Source of the DNA: UMGS1766 sp963597355
Lineage (GTDB): Bacteria; Bacillota; Clostridia; Oscillospirales; Oscillospiraceae
Assembly (NCBI GenBank): GCA_963597355.1
Contig: CAVBPR010000007.1
Coordinates: 62,001-126,000, forward strand
Length of the DNA: 64,000 bases
Reading direction: 5' to 3'
A program made the position numbers and the translations under genes. The notes under the pieces are model-generated. The model saw only the letters and a program-made list of their open reading frames with translations, ran no database searches and was not told the DNA's origin. Below, one piece after another: positions 8,155 through 16,806 of this stretch. How positions within the stretch are numbered: the first letter of the stretch is position 1; each line of letters opens with the position of its first letter.

Positions 8155-9057
8155 TTATTCCAGTATTTTTTTCAGGAATTCTGCCAGTTCCCGCTGACCC
8201 GCTTCTGCTTCCGGAATGTCGTGAAGCAGGAAGAACACGTGGGGCATGAATTCCCAACTGTGTAAGGTGACATCCACTTGTTCTGCGGCGGCCTTTTGGG
8301 CACACTTCAAGCTGGATTCCAGGCAGAAGTCACAGCTTCCGGTTTGGATCAACATGGGGGGGAAGCCCTTATAACTGCCCTGATTGGGGGAGAGATAAGG
8401 CTCCTCCAGTTTGTGACCGTTGGTATACATGGTGGAAAATGCGATGTTCTGCAGCAGGAATGGATTTCCCGGATCGGCATCCAGCGCCTTCTGCACTTCC
8501 TCCGGCATTTTCATGTCTGCGCCGGGGGACACAAGGCAGAGTCCTCCGGGCAGGGGAAGATCATGGTCGCGAAGATACTGGGCCAAGACAAGGCAGTAAT
8601 AGCCGCCGGCAGATTCACCGATGAGGACAATATTCTCCGGTGCATATCCCTGACTCAGTAAAGCATTGTATGCCGCTACACAGTCCATCATCCCTTCCGG
8701 GAATGGATGCTCCGGTGCAAGACCGTAATCCAATGAGACCATGTTGTAGCCGACCATCTGCTGAAGGGAGATCATTCCCTGCAGATCGGTGCAGGGAACA
8801 CCGCCGCACCAGCCGCCGCCGTGAATGTGCAGCACCAGTTTATCCGCTGGAGCACCGGCATAATTCAGCTTTGCCGTGCGTACACCGCCTAATTCAATCC
8901 ACTCTACGGTGATTTCTTTCGGCAGACAGCCGCCTTCCAGATCGCTTTCCGCCAGAGCTTCGCGATAGCGACGCATAATTTCGGGATCAAAGTAGTCGTG
9001 GGCTTCATTCAGAAAATCGGAAGTGGATACATTCAGTGGTTCTTTACGTCGTTCCAT
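8155..9057 (-). CDS. alpha/beta hydrolase, hormone-sensitive-lipase (acetyl esterase) type
   Basis: 300-residue cytoplasmic carboxylesterase-like enzyme. The HGGG oxyanion motif (HIHGGGWCGG) lies near residue 78 and the nucleophile elbow GESAGG near residue 153. The C-terminal HSWEFMPHVF supplies the catalytic His. It lies 33 bp behind the MFS transporter gene on the same strand, suggesting import followed by ester cleavage. The RBS AGGAGG is 11 nt from the ATG. The substrate is unknown. Confidence 0.88.
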   Translation of the reverse strand: MERRKEPLNVSTSDFLNEAHDYFDPEIMRRYREALAESDLEGGCLPKEITVEWIELGGVRTAKLNYAGAPADKLVLHIHGGGWCGGVPCTDLQGMISLQQMVGYNMVSLDYGLAPEHPFPEGMMDCVAAYNALLSQGYAPENIVLIGESAGGYYCLVLAQYLRDHDLPLPGGLCLVSPGADMKMPEEVQKALDADPGNPFLLQNIAFSTMYTNGHKLEEPYLSPNQGSYKGFPPMLIQTGSCDFCLESSLKCAQKAAAEQVDVTLHSWEFMPHVFFLLHDIPEAEAGQRELAEFLKKILE

Positions 9058-9090
9058 GATTCATCAGTCCTCCTGTGGATGTAAAATCAG

Positions 9091-10386
9091 TTAAATATCT
9101 TCTTTGCCGATGCAACGGTCATCCAGGGTTACAACCAGAATAAATCCGATCACAGCGACAACGGCCAGGACAATGTATGCAGCGACATAGCTGCCGGTCA
9201 GGGATTGGGGCACGCCTACTACGGTGGTGGCAAAGGCAACCACAATGTTCCAGATGGGCATGATGACGGCCAGTGCCTTGGAGAAATCATAGCGGCCAAA
9301 GACGGTGGCAATAATCGCAGGGGTCAGGTTGTTGCCGGCACCGATAAAGCAGCCCAGCAAAATGGCGGTGATATAGGCAGTCCATGCGCCGGGAATCAGC
9401 ATAAAGGCGATCATAACAAAGATAACTGTATAGAGAAGCAACGTCGCCTTTTTTGTGCTGAATTTAACACCCAGCCAACCCCAGAGATAGCTGAAGGGAA
9501 TGCCCAAAACGGCGGCAACGGTCATAATGCTGATGGCTTTCATTTCCGGCAGACCTTTGATAATCAAAGTGCTGACCAGAGTGGACAAAATTCCAACGGT
9601 AATGAGAAGAATAATGCCATAGCCAAAGGCAATCTGCCAGCTTTGACGCAGCTTCAAAATGTCTTTGGTGGTCATGCCGCCGTTTTTGCGATAGGCTTCG
9701 CCCTGACGGAACTGTTCCTGTACCTGTTCCTGTGACAGGCTGCGGTCGTTGTCGGGATATTCCCCCAGTTCCTCCGGATTGTCCCGCAGGAAAGCGAAGG
9801 ACAGCAATCCGAGAGCAAGGTAGATGATGCCCCAAACGAGGAAGGTGCCACTTAAACTGACCTTAGCCAGCAGGAAGCCAATGATGTAGAGGCACAGTGC
9901 GGTGGAAAGATTGGAGCCCATGGTCACATAGCCGAGAATTAAATCTTTCTTGCGGGGGAACCAGTTGGTAATAATGCCGTTTAAGCCAATGTAGGTGGCG
10001 CAGTTGGCGCCAACGCCCATCAAAATGCGGCCGATGCAATAGACGGGCAGATTTTTTGCCAGACTCAATACGCCCATGCCGCAGGCGGCCACCGCCCAGC
10101 ACAACAGGATGATCTTTCGCGGCCCGATTTTGGATTGCAGCGCACCGCAGGCGGCTACACCGGGAATGGTAATCAGACTTGCTACGGTGGCAATTCCATA
10201 CAATGCGGCGGCTGGCACGTTGTAACTGGCGGAGAATGCGGGGATGATGAGGTTTGCTCCCTCAACGTTCATTGCTGCGGCAAAAAACCACATCGCCATG
10301 CCTAGAAAAACGATCAGCCATCCTCTGGCACTGAATTTGCTGTTGGCATTTTTCTTGCCTTCGTTTGCCTTTGTCGGAACACTCAT
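9091..10386 (-). CDS. major facilitator superfamily transporter (OFA-like)
   Basis: 431 residues with about 12 hydrophobic segments and a central hydrophilic loop near residues 200-225. Segments such as GRILMGVGANCATYIGLNGIITNWFPRKK resemble the oxalate/formate antiporter and monocarboxylate group. The start at 10386 has GGAGGG seven bases upstream; the ATG at 10401 lies before that site. Next to a LysR regulator and an esterase, it probably takes up an organic acid or ester. Confidence 0.87.
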   Translation of the reverse strand: MSVPTKANEGKKNANSKFSARGWLIVFLGMAMWFFAAAMNVEGANLIIPAFSASYNVPAAALYGIATVASLITIPGVAACGALQSKIGPRKIILLCWAVAACGMGVLSLAKNLPVYCIGRILMGVGANCATYIGLNGIITNWFPRKKDLILGYVTMGSNLSTALCLYIIGFLLAKVSLSGTFLVWGIIYLALGLLSFAFLRDNPEELGEYPDNDRSLSQEQVQEQFRQGEAYRKNGGMTTKDILKLRQSWQIAFGYGIILLITVGILSTLVSTLIIKGLPEMKAISIMTVAAVLGIPFSYLWGWLGVKFSTKKATLLLYTVIFVMIAFMLIPGAWTAYITAILLGCFIGAGNNLTPAIIATVFGRYDFSKALAVIMPIWNIVVAFATTVVGVPQSLTGSYVAAYIVLAVVAVIGFILVVTLDDRCIGKEDI

Positions 10387-10478
10387 ACTCTTTCCCTCCA
10401 TAATTTATACAATTTGTTCCGGATTTCTGTTGCTGAATTTGTTATATCACACCAAAGAGAAAAAGAGAAACAAAGCTT

Positions 10479-10518
10479 CACCGGCTATTTACAAGGATAG
10501 CCTTGTAAATAGCCGGTG
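10479..10518. terminator. 18-bp perfect inverted repeat between lysR-type gene and MFS gene
   Basis: CACCGGCTATTTACAAGG and its exact complement flank a 4-nt loop (ATAG). It lies just after the regulator stop and about 90 bp before the MFS start. It could be a terminator (the downstream minus strand is only partly T-rich) or an operator for the MFS gene. Confidence 0.55.
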
Positions 10519-10532
10519 GTATAAAACACAGT

Positions 10533-11399
10533 TTAAAATTGTGCCAGAAGACTTTTTATATAGGGGTGAATCACGGGATTGCGGTTTTCCTCGCACCAGA
10601 CGGCACCAAGCTCTCCGGTCATTTCCAGAGGAAGATGAAGCAGATCGGAGTTGCGGTAAAGCAGAGAATATTTTCCGCCGAAACCGACTCCTTCACCGGA
10701 TTCAATCACCATGCGCTCTGTATAGACGGACATGGCGGCATCGTAGACGAGGTTTGCCTTGATCCCCTGGGACTGAAAGTAATTGTGGAGATATTGCCAT
10801 AGGCCGTTGTATTCCGGACCGGCGAACAGTTGGGCATCTTTCAAGTCGATCAGCTGCCGGATTTTGTGGGCATCGGGAAAACGGGGGGAGAAGAAGGCGT
10901 AGGTTGCGTCGTCTGCCAGTACCTGAGTTTGAAAGCGGGCAGGGGTCTCTATGCCCAGTGGCATAATGGCCAGGTCGATGCTCCGTTCCTCTAATTTCTG
11001 CAGAAGGGCAGAGTAGTTTGCCGAAACGGAAAGCTGACAGCTTGTTTTTGCATATTCGCTGGGCATGGCGTCCCGAGCCTGAAACAGCAGGGGACCCAGG
11101 TCCAGATTTTCAAAGCAGCCGATGCGAAGCAGGGAGGCGGAGGCTTTGCGATAGGTCGCAGTCAGAGCCTGAAAATCGGCTTCCCATTGGCGGAAGAGGG
11201 CGGCCATTTTTTCTCCGGCTTCGGTCAGCCGAACGGATTTTGTGGTGCGGATAAACAGTGAAAATCCGAGATCGTTTTCCAGCGCTGAAATTTGCGCACT
11301 TAGCGCTTGCTGGGTAATATAAAGGCGCCGGGCGGTCTGGCTGAAATTCAATTCCTCGGCCAACAGGAGAAAACTTTTTATTTTCTGTTCTGTAATCAC
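10533..11399 (-). CDS. LysR-family transcriptional regulator
   Basis: 288 residues. The N-terminal winged HTH (FSQTARRLYITQQALSAQISALENDLG) is followed by a two-lobed effector domain. The start is GTG at 11399 with AAGGAG eight bases upstream. It is divergent from the ketopantoate-reductase-like gene and upstream of the MFS-esterase pair, so it is the likely regulator of one or both. The effector is probably the transported acid or a derivative; this is inferred. Confidence 0.92.
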   Translation of the reverse strand: MITEQKIKSFLLLAEELNFSQTARRLYITQQALSAQISALENDLGFSLFIRTTKSVRLTEAGEKMAALFRQWEADFQALTATYRKASASLLRIGCFENLDLGPLLFQARDAMPSEYAKTSCQLSVSANYSALLQKLEERSIDLAIMPLGIETPARFQTQVLADDATYAFFSPRFPDAHKIRQLIDLKDAQLFAGPEYNGLWQYLHNYFQSQGIKANLVYDAAMSVYTERMVIESGEGVGFGGKYSLLYRNSDLLHLPLEMTGELGAVWCEENRNPVIHPYIKSLLAQF

Positions 11400-11502
11400 A
11401 ATTGTCGCTCCTTTTTCCGTCTCTTATATTACTTTACAGCAAAGATCATAATTATTATAATAAATTGCAGAAGCAATTTTATCTGGAAAGGGAAGTAAAC
11501 TG

Positions 11503-12489
11503 ATGAATCTTTTAATCACAGGTGCCGGTTCCATAGGAATTGCATTGGCTGCAATCCTTAAACATGCCGGTCAGTCCGTTTCGATTTACGCCACGGGAAA
11601 AACAATGGAAGCGATTCGAATTGATGGCATTTACAAGACGGGACTGTTCGGTTATTTGGATTATCCTGCCGATGCATTTCAGCTGGCGGAGGACTATGGA
11701 GAATTTGCTCCGGATAGTTTTGATTATATCCTTATCTGCGCAAAGACCATGGCCAATGATACCATCAGTCAGGCACTGGCAGAACACAGAGAGATTTTGA
11801 AACCGAATGGAAAGCTGGTGCTCTTCCAGAATGGCTGGGGCAATGACCTTCCTTATCTTCGCTTTTTTGAGCGGGAGCAGATTTGCTCTGCCCGGGTGAT
11901 TACCGGATTTCAGCGTCTGCAGCCAAACTTCAGCAAAATTACCGTCTATACGCTGCCGCTGTTGTTGGGCAATCTTTACGGTCTGCCGACGGACTGCCTG
12001 AAACCGCTTGCGCAGGCAATTACGGAAGGCGGCTTGCCCTGCGAAGTGACGGATGATGTGGGAAAGGCGCTGTGGGCAAAAATGCTTTATAATTGCGCCC
12101 TGAATCCGCTGGGAGCAATTCTTGGCGTGCACTACGGAGCACTGACAGAGAGTCCCCACGCGCGGGCGATTGTCGATGCTACCATTGACGAAATCTACGC
12201 GGTGATGGACGCCGCCGGCTACTCCACCTATTGGCCTACAGCAGAAGATTATCGCCAGGAACTCTACGACAATCTCCTGCCGGACACCTATCAGCATCAA
12301 TCTTCTACTCTGCAGGACATTCGAGCAAAACGGCCGACGGAGATTGACACATTAACCGGTCGGATTGTAGCGCTTGCGGAGGAGCATGGAGTTGCCGCAC
12401 CGGTCAACACCATGCTGTATCGGCTGGTCAAGTCAATCGAAGCAAATTATAAGTTATCCAGCCAGGAGAATTCTGCCTCCGGCTGCTGA
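11503..12489 (+). CDS. ketopantoate reductase (PanE/ApbA) family oxidoreductase
   Basis: 328 residues. The N-terminal Rossmann fold starts MNLLITGAGSIGIALA with GxGxxG, and the C-terminal helical domain contains the conserved Lys/Asn region AKMLYNCALNPLGAILG. True PanE reduces 2-dehydropantoate with NADPH. Many paralogues act on other 2-oxo acids or lactams, and the divergent LysR gene suggests a catabolic role here rather than pantothenate synthesis. The 3' end overlaps the convergent phosphopantetheinyl transferase gene by 43 bp. Confidence 0.87.
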   Translation: MNLLITGAGSIGIALAAILKHAGQSVSIYATGKTMEAIRIDGIYKTGLFGYLDYPADAFQLAEDYGEFAPDSFDYILICAKTMANDTISQALAEHREILKPNGKLVLFQNGWGNDLPYLRFFEREQICSARVITGFQRLQPNFSKITVYTLPLLLGNLYGLPTDCLKPLAQAITEGGLPCEVTDDVGKALWAKMLYNCALNPLGAILGVHYGALTESPHARAIVDATIDEIYAVMDAAGYSTYWPTAEDYRQELYDNLLPDTYQHQSSTLQDIRAKRPTEIDTLTGRIVALAEEHGVAAPVNTMLYRLVKSIEANYKLSSQENSASGC

Positions 12490-12980
12490 CAGCAGACGGT
12501 CAAAAAGCCGTTCTCGATGGGATGCGCATGAAAAAACCATGCAATGCCATCCCGATAAAGGACATCATCCAATACAGAAAAACGATCCATGGGAAGGGTG
12601 AGCCCTTTTCCAACGGCTTTGGTGAAGCTTTCCTTCCGCGTCCACAGGCGAAAAAATTCTTCCGGCGGTTGCGCCGAGAGATATCCCTGTTCTACTTTGG
12701 TGAAAAACCGCTTTGCCACATCCTGTCGCAGCGGACGGATCATTTCAACGTCCACTCCAACGGGGGCATCCGAAACGGCACAAACCCCGTATGCCCCCGA
12801 ATGGGAAAGATTGAATTGTATCCTCGGCCAATCCTTTAAGTATGGCTTTCCAAGAACGGTTTTGGCAAGCTCAGCATCCGCGGGGATGTTCTGATCCTTC
12901 CAGGCACAGGCCATTGCCCGGCGGGAGGCGATTTTTCCGTCTCCCTGTGCATCGCAGGCGATGTATACCTTTGTTTTCAT
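12447..12980 (-). CDS. 4'-phosphopantetheinyl transferase (Sfp/AcpT type)
   Basis: 177 residues from the ATG at 12980 (GAGG upstream). It transfers phosphopantetheine from CoA to a carrier-protein serine. Motifs in order are FNLSHSG, VGVDVEMIR (Mg-binding Asp/Glu) and RLWTRKESFTKAVGKGL, all expected for the superfamily. Shorter than Sfp (about 224 residues), within the range of stand-alone anaerobe enzymes. It diverges from comF with a 34-bp gap. Confidence 0.88.
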   Translation of the reverse strand: MKTKVYIACDAQGDGKIASRRAMACAWKDQNIPADAELAKTVLGKPYLKDWPRIQFNLSHSGAYGVCAVSDAPVGVDVEMIRPLRQDVAKRFFTKVEQGYLSAQPPEEFFRLWTRKESFTKAVGKGLTLPMDRFSVLDDVLYRDGIAWFFHAHPIENGFLTVCCQQPEAEFSWLDNL

Positions 12981-13014
12981 GAAAATGAACCTCGTTTCCG
13001 ATAGGAGTGGTTTC

Positions 13015-13671
13015 ATGGCGATCCCCAGCCCAATCGATCTTCTTTTTCCGCCCAAATGCGTGATTTGTCAGGGATTGCTTCCACTTTCCCGGCAGGTTGA
13101 AATTTGTCCGGAATGCGCCCGTGCGCTTTCAACGACAGGGAGTTGTGCGGAGCAGCACGGAGATTTTTTCGAGGCATGTTATTCGCCCTTTTTTTACGAA
13201 GAACCGCTTCGGAAGGCCTTCCTTCGGTATAAATTCAATGGAAAAAGGCACTATGCGCCTGTTTTTGCCGGGTGGATGGCGGAATGTCTGAAGGGACAGG
13301 AATTGCCGGTTGTTTTTGATTATGTCACTTGGGCGCCTTTGAGCCGCCTGCGGCGGTGGCACAGAGGCTATGACCAGGCACAACTGCTGGCAACAAACGT
13401 GGCAGAGAGGCTTTCACTGCCAATGTATCCAACCTTGCAAAAAGCGTACCGCCGGCCGCTGTCTCAGCTCAGCGGTGACCGATCCGTTCGTATGGCCCGC
13501 ATTTTAGACGCTTATTCCATTCGAAAGAATGCCGATGTCCGCAATTGCACCATTCTTTTGATCGATGATATCGTTACATCCGGCGCGACCCTCAGTGAGT
13601 GCGCCAGAGTTTTAAAAACCGCCGGTGCAAAACAGGTATACTGCCTTACATTGGCGCGAAAACGACCATAA
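13015..13671 (+). CDS. comF: ComF family phosphoribosyltransferase-like protein
   Basis: 218 residues from the ATG at 13015 (TAGGAG upstream). Two CxxC pairs (CVIC, CPEC) near the N-terminus form the zinc finger. The C-terminal phosphoribosyltransferase domain carries the PRPP loop LIDDIVTSGATL. ComF-type proteins are linked to DNA uptake and processing in competent bacteria, although the biochemical activity is unsettled. Followed by a strong terminator. Confidence 0.9.
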   Translation: MAIPSPIDLLFPPKCVICQGLLPLSRQVEICPECARALSTTGSCAEQHGDFFEACYSPFFYEEPLRKAFLRYKFNGKRHYAPVFAGWMAECLKGQELPVVFDYVTWAPLSRLRRWHRGYDQAQLLATNVAERLSLPMYPTLQKAYRRPLSQLSGDRSVRMARILDAYSIRKNADVRNCTILLIDDIVTSGATLSECARVLKTAGAKQVYCLTLARKRP

Positions 13672-13705
13672 AAACACTGCCGTCGAGGAAAGACGGCAGT
13701 GTTTT
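13671..13705. terminator. bidirectional terminator between comF and birA
   Basis: A 14-bp stem AAAACACTGCCGTC with its complement, a 7-nt loop and T/A runs on both sides. It sits between convergent genes. Confidence 0.9.
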
Positions 13706-13706
13706 T

Positions 13707-14702
13707 TTACACATAACCTTCTAAACCCCGTACAGATACTTCGCCGGAGAATACAGTTTCCCGGGTACCGTCCTCATAGCGAACGACCAGTGCGAAATCG
13801 TCGTCAACCGTTTCGGCAAATGCATTTCGTTCACTGCTTCCGCGAATGACCCGAACTTCCCGGCCGATGGTGGCGCAGTCCGCACGGTAACGGTTTACGT
13901 CCCAGTGACCGGCCTGCCAGGCGGCATACATTTCATCCATTGCGTTAATCAGTTCTGCGGTTAAGCGGCCACGATCCATTCTCTCGCCTGTAGCCATCGC
14001 CACGCTTCCGGCCATGGATTGCAATTCGGAAGGAAAGTCCTCCAGCGTCTGATTTACATTCACGCCGATGCCAACAACGATGTATTGCAAGGCTCCGGTT
14101 TCCCCTTCAACGCTCATTTCCGTAAGAATGCCGCAAAGCTTGCGCTTGTTCATCAGGACATCATTTGTCCACTTGATCTGCGGGCGCATGCCGCAGGCGC
14201 GCTCCACCGCATCGCAGACGGCAACGGCAGTGCAGGCGGTCAGGTTCATAGCCTTATTGGGCAGCAAGTCCGGACGAAGCAGAAAGGAAATGTAAATGCC
14301 GGTTCCGGGAGGGGACTGAAAGCTGCGCCCAAGACGGCCTCGGCCGGCGGTTTGCTGGTCTGCAACGGCAACGGTTCCGTCGGCGGCGCCCTCTACGGCA
14401 AGGCGCTTGAGGTAATTGTTGGTGGAGTCGATGCTGTCCAGACAAATGAGCCGGTCTCCGGCGCCCAGAACGGCGCTGTGCAGCCAGGGACGGATGGTTC
14501 CTTCCGTCAGACGATCCGGGCTTTCTTCCAGGCAGTAGCCGCGGTTGGTAACGGAAGTAATCACATAACCCTCCTGCCGCAGTGCACCCACCGCTTTGCT
14601 CACTGCTGCACGGGATATGCCCAACTGCTGGCGGATGATTTCACCCGAACAGTAGCTGCCGGCATTTTGTTTTAAGATAGCTAAGATCTGCTCTTTACTC
14701 AT
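13707..14702 (-). CDS. birA: bifunctional biotin--[acetyl-CoA-carboxylase] ligase / biotin operon repressor
   Basis: 331 residues from the ATG at 14702. An N-terminal HTH (residues about 1-65, SGEIIRQQLGISRAAVSKAVGALR) precedes the ligase domain with GRGRLGRSFQSPPGTGIYISFLL, the biotinyl-AMP loop, and KWTNDVLMNKRKLCGIL. A C-terminal SH3-like domain follows. It biotinylates carboxylase or decarboxylase subunits and, with its HTH, can repress biotin genes. The start at 14762 is rejected for lack of a ribosome site. Confidence 0.95.
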   Translation of the reverse strand: MSKEQILAILKQNAGSYCSGEIIRQQLGISRAAVSKAVGALRQEGYVITSVTNRGYCLEESPDRLTEGTIRPWLHSAVLGAGDRLICLDSIDSTNNYLKRLAVEGAADGTVAVADQQTAGRGRLGRSFQSPPGTGIYISFLLRPDLLPNKAMNLTACTAVAVCDAVERACGMRPQIKWTNDVLMNKRKLCGILTEMSVEGETGALQYIVVGIGVNVNQTLEDFPSELQSMAGSVAMATGERMDRGRLTAELINAMDEMYAAWQAGHWDVNRYRADCATIGREVRVIRGSSERNAFAETVDDDFALVVRYEDGTRETVFSGEVSVRGLEGYV

Positions 14703-14800
14703 GGGAGGTTCCTTTCTTTGGTCTGTTTTCCTCAGTTTAGCATACCAATTTCGGGGACGCAAATCATTTGGTGGGAAAACTTGCTTTTTCCTTAGGCATA

Positions 14801-14915
14801 TGGTAGGATATCCGCTGACCGGTTCTCCACACCCGGTCCAAACGGCGCAGGATTTGTCTGCGCCGCTGTGCGGTTTCTGTTTCGCCGTACTCTAAAGATA
14901 AAATGGAGGTATCCT
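14801..14915 (+). promoter_or_regulatory. structured leader of queT, candidate preQ1-type riboswitch
   Basis: Two stable hairpins (GACCGG/CCGGTC at 14817-14838 and GGCGCAG/CTGCGCC at 14844-14864) precede the gene. AGGATA at 14805-14810 is complementary to TATCCT at 14910-14915, directly downstream of the GGAGG ribosome site. This long-range pairing could hide the start region. preQ1-III riboswitches lie before queT in related clostridia; the match is by position and topology only. Confidence 0.4.
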
Positions 14916-14918
14916 GCA

Positions 14919-15440
14919 ATGAGAAACAATACAACCCGACGCATTTGCATCGGCGGCATTATTGCCGCTGTTTATGCTGTGCTCACCCTTTCCCTTCCCT
15001 ATCTGTCTTATGGACCGGTACAGATTCGGTTTTCGGAAGCACTGACCATCCTGCCCTTCTTTTTCCCGGAGGCAATTCCCGGTTTGGCAATTGGCTGCTT
15101 TATTTCCAATCTGTTGGGTTCTCCCTATGTGCTGGACTGGGTGTTCGGCACCCTGGCCACATTGCTTGCGGCACTGTGGACCAGTCAGATGAAAAATCGC
15201 TGGCTGGCGCCTCTGCCTCCCGTGATCTGCAACGTGGTGATTGTCGGTGCGGAAATTGCCTGGTTTGAGACCGGCTTCTCCTCCGGCTTCGCAGCCGCAT
15301 GGATCTACAACGGATTGACCGTTGGTGTGGGAGAACTGATTGCGTGCTATATTCTCGGCATGCTGCTGCTGTATTTCCTGCCCCGCATTCCTTATTTTCG
15401 GGCGATTGTCCCCCTCAACCGGCAGCAACGGCTGGGCTGA
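14919..15440 (+). CDS. queT: QueT-family queuosine-precursor ECF transporter S component
   Basis: 173 residues from the ATG at 14919 (GGAGG upstream), with five to six membrane segments. The N-terminal RRICIGGIIAAVYAVLTLSLPYLSYGPVQIRFSEAL pattern is typical of QueT. It captures a queuine or preQ-type base and works with a shared ECF energising module, which is not encoded nearby. A glutamyl-Q tRNA synthetase gene elsewhere in the window (49.8 kb) suggests queuosine is present in this cell. Confidence 0.87.
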   Translation: MRNNTTRRICIGGIIAAVYAVLTLSLPYLSYGPVQIRFSEALTILPFFFPEAIPGLAIGCFISNLLGSPYVLDWVFGTLATLLAALWTSQMKNRWLAPLPPVICNVVIVGAEIAWFETGFSSGFAAAWIYNGLTVGVGELIACYILGMLLLYFLPRIPYFRAIVPLNRQQRLG

Positions 15441-15524
15441 GCAGAAGTGTTCCCTTTCATGCAGTGGAGAGCATGAAAAGTGGGTTTTCTGCAACAAATT
15501 GAAAAAGAGCTGAAAAGCAGAGAA

Positions 15525-15563
15525 GAGGTATGTGCCGAGGGGCACATACCTCCTTTTGTTTTT
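15525..15563 (+). terminator. terminator downstream of queT
   Basis: A 12-bp perfect stem GAGGTATGTGCC and complement with a GAGG loop, followed by a T-rich run. Confidence 0.85.
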
Positions 15564-15571
15564 GGGAATGG

Positions 15572-16129
15572 TTAGTCAACATTCAGGCTTTGTTTCATGG
15601 CCTCCAGCGTGCGCTCAATGACCGTGTTCAGGTCCCAGCCCAGAAGCTCTGCGCCCCGTTCGATGACCTCTCTGGAACATCCGGCGGCGAATTTCTTGTC
15701 CTTATATTTCTTCTTGACGGATTTTAACTCCATGTCCTTCACGCTTTTCGAAGGGCGCATCAATGCGGCGGCACCGATTAAACCGGTCAGCTCATCTGTG
15801 GCGTAGAGAACTTTCTCCATTTCATGCTCGGGCTTGATATCTACCGTCAACTGCCAGCCGTGACTTGCCGTGGCATGAATAATGCGGGGATCCAGTCCGT
15901 GCTGGAGCATGAGCTCCTGTTCTTTTGTGCAATGCTCTTCCGGCCAGCGTTCAAAATCCAAGTCATGAAGAATGCCGACGACCTGCCAGAAGTCAGCTTC
16001 GTCGCCGTAACCTAACTGTTGGGCGTACCAACGCATCACGTCGCCGACGATACGGCCGTGTTTCAGGTGAAATTCGCCTTCGTTATACTGCTGGAGCAGG
16101 GTGTAAGCTTCCTGGGGTGTGGGTATCAT
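15572..16129 (-). CDS. HD-domain phosphohydrolase-like protein
   Basis: 185 residues. Metal-binding HD motif: His in HLKHGRIVG near residue 22 and the HD pair in GILHDLDFERWPEEH near residue 55, with a further conserved His and Asp downstream. Small stand-alone HD proteins hydrolyse nucleotides or related phosphoesters; the substrate is not predictable. It is transcribed with the C39-like and M20 genes upstream on the same strand, with only short gaps. Confidence 0.8.
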   Translation of the reverse strand: MIPTPQEAYTLLQQYNEGEFHLKHGRIVGDVMRWYAQQLGYGDEADFWQVVGILHDLDFERWPEEHCTKEQELMLQHGLDPRIIHATASHGWQLTVDIKPEHEMEKVLYATDELTGLIGAAALMRPSKSVKDMELKSVKKKYKDKKFAAGCSREVIERGAELLGWDLNTVIERTLEAMKQSLNVD

Positions 16130-16150
16130 GTGGTTGCGCCTCCTGATGGA

Positions 16151-16783
16151 TTAAATAATATATTCTACCGTCTTATCGGTAGTCAGTTTGGTTTGATCAT
16201 TAAACAGAACCAGAGCTTCCCGGGCCTGCGTTGGCCCGCAGGCATAGAAATCTGCGTCAGTACCCCAGCTTTCCATGTCGAATATATAGGGGGCAATGAG
16301 GCGATTGTAGCTGTCTTCGTGGGCATGGGTTACATGGATGTCCGGGTTTTCAAACGGGCCGTCCCAGAAGTAAGGATCAAAGGTTTGCAGCAATCCATCA
16401 TGGATTCCTGTCAGCAGCACATAGTGGGCGACATCGGAATAACAGCGCAGAACGACAACACCGCCCCGATGCAGTGCCTCCATAACCGGACCGTCGTCCT
16501 TCATATTGACCTGTGCGCCGGTATAAAAATGGCTGGAGATGGGAATGCGGCCTAATTTTCCATAGCTGTTGAACCAGTTGCTCATAAACATCATGGCTGT
16601 GGCGGTCGTCCCCATTTTTCCGCAGACACCATCTTCGCCCCAGCCGTCCAGACTGTACAGCATCACGTTTCGAGGGATATCCGGCGGGATGACCTCTCGG
16701 GGGAACAGAGCGCTGATGCCGTTGAGCACCGATGTGGGGCCGCAGTCGTATTCTGTGATTTGATAACGCAAGGGGTTGTTCAT
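16151..16783 (-). CDS. C39-like cysteine peptidase domain protein
   Basis: 210 residues from the ATG at 16783, 23 bp after the amidohydrolase stop. The papain-like motif EYDCGPTSVLNGI places the candidate nucleophile Cys near residue 13; the candidate His is in VAHYVLLTG and the Asp in FDPYFW. No signal peptide, no transporter domain and no bacteriocin precursor nearby, so it is not an obvious leader-processing exporter. Substrate unknown; proximity to an M20 amidohydrolase hints at peptide or amide turnover. Confidence 0.72.
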   Translation of the reverse strand: MNNPLRYQITEYDCGPTSVLNGISALFPREVIPPDIPRNVMLYSLDGWGEDGVCGKMGTTATAMMFMSNWFNSYGKLGRIPISSHFYTGAQVNMKDDGPVMEALHRGGVVVLRCYSDVAHYVLLTGIHDGLLQTFDPYFWDGPFENPDIHVTHAHEDSYNRLIAPYIFDMESWGTDADFYACGPTQAREALVLFNDQTKLTTDKTVEYII

Positions 16784-16806
16784 GCGGATGCACCTTCTTT
16801 CAAAGG

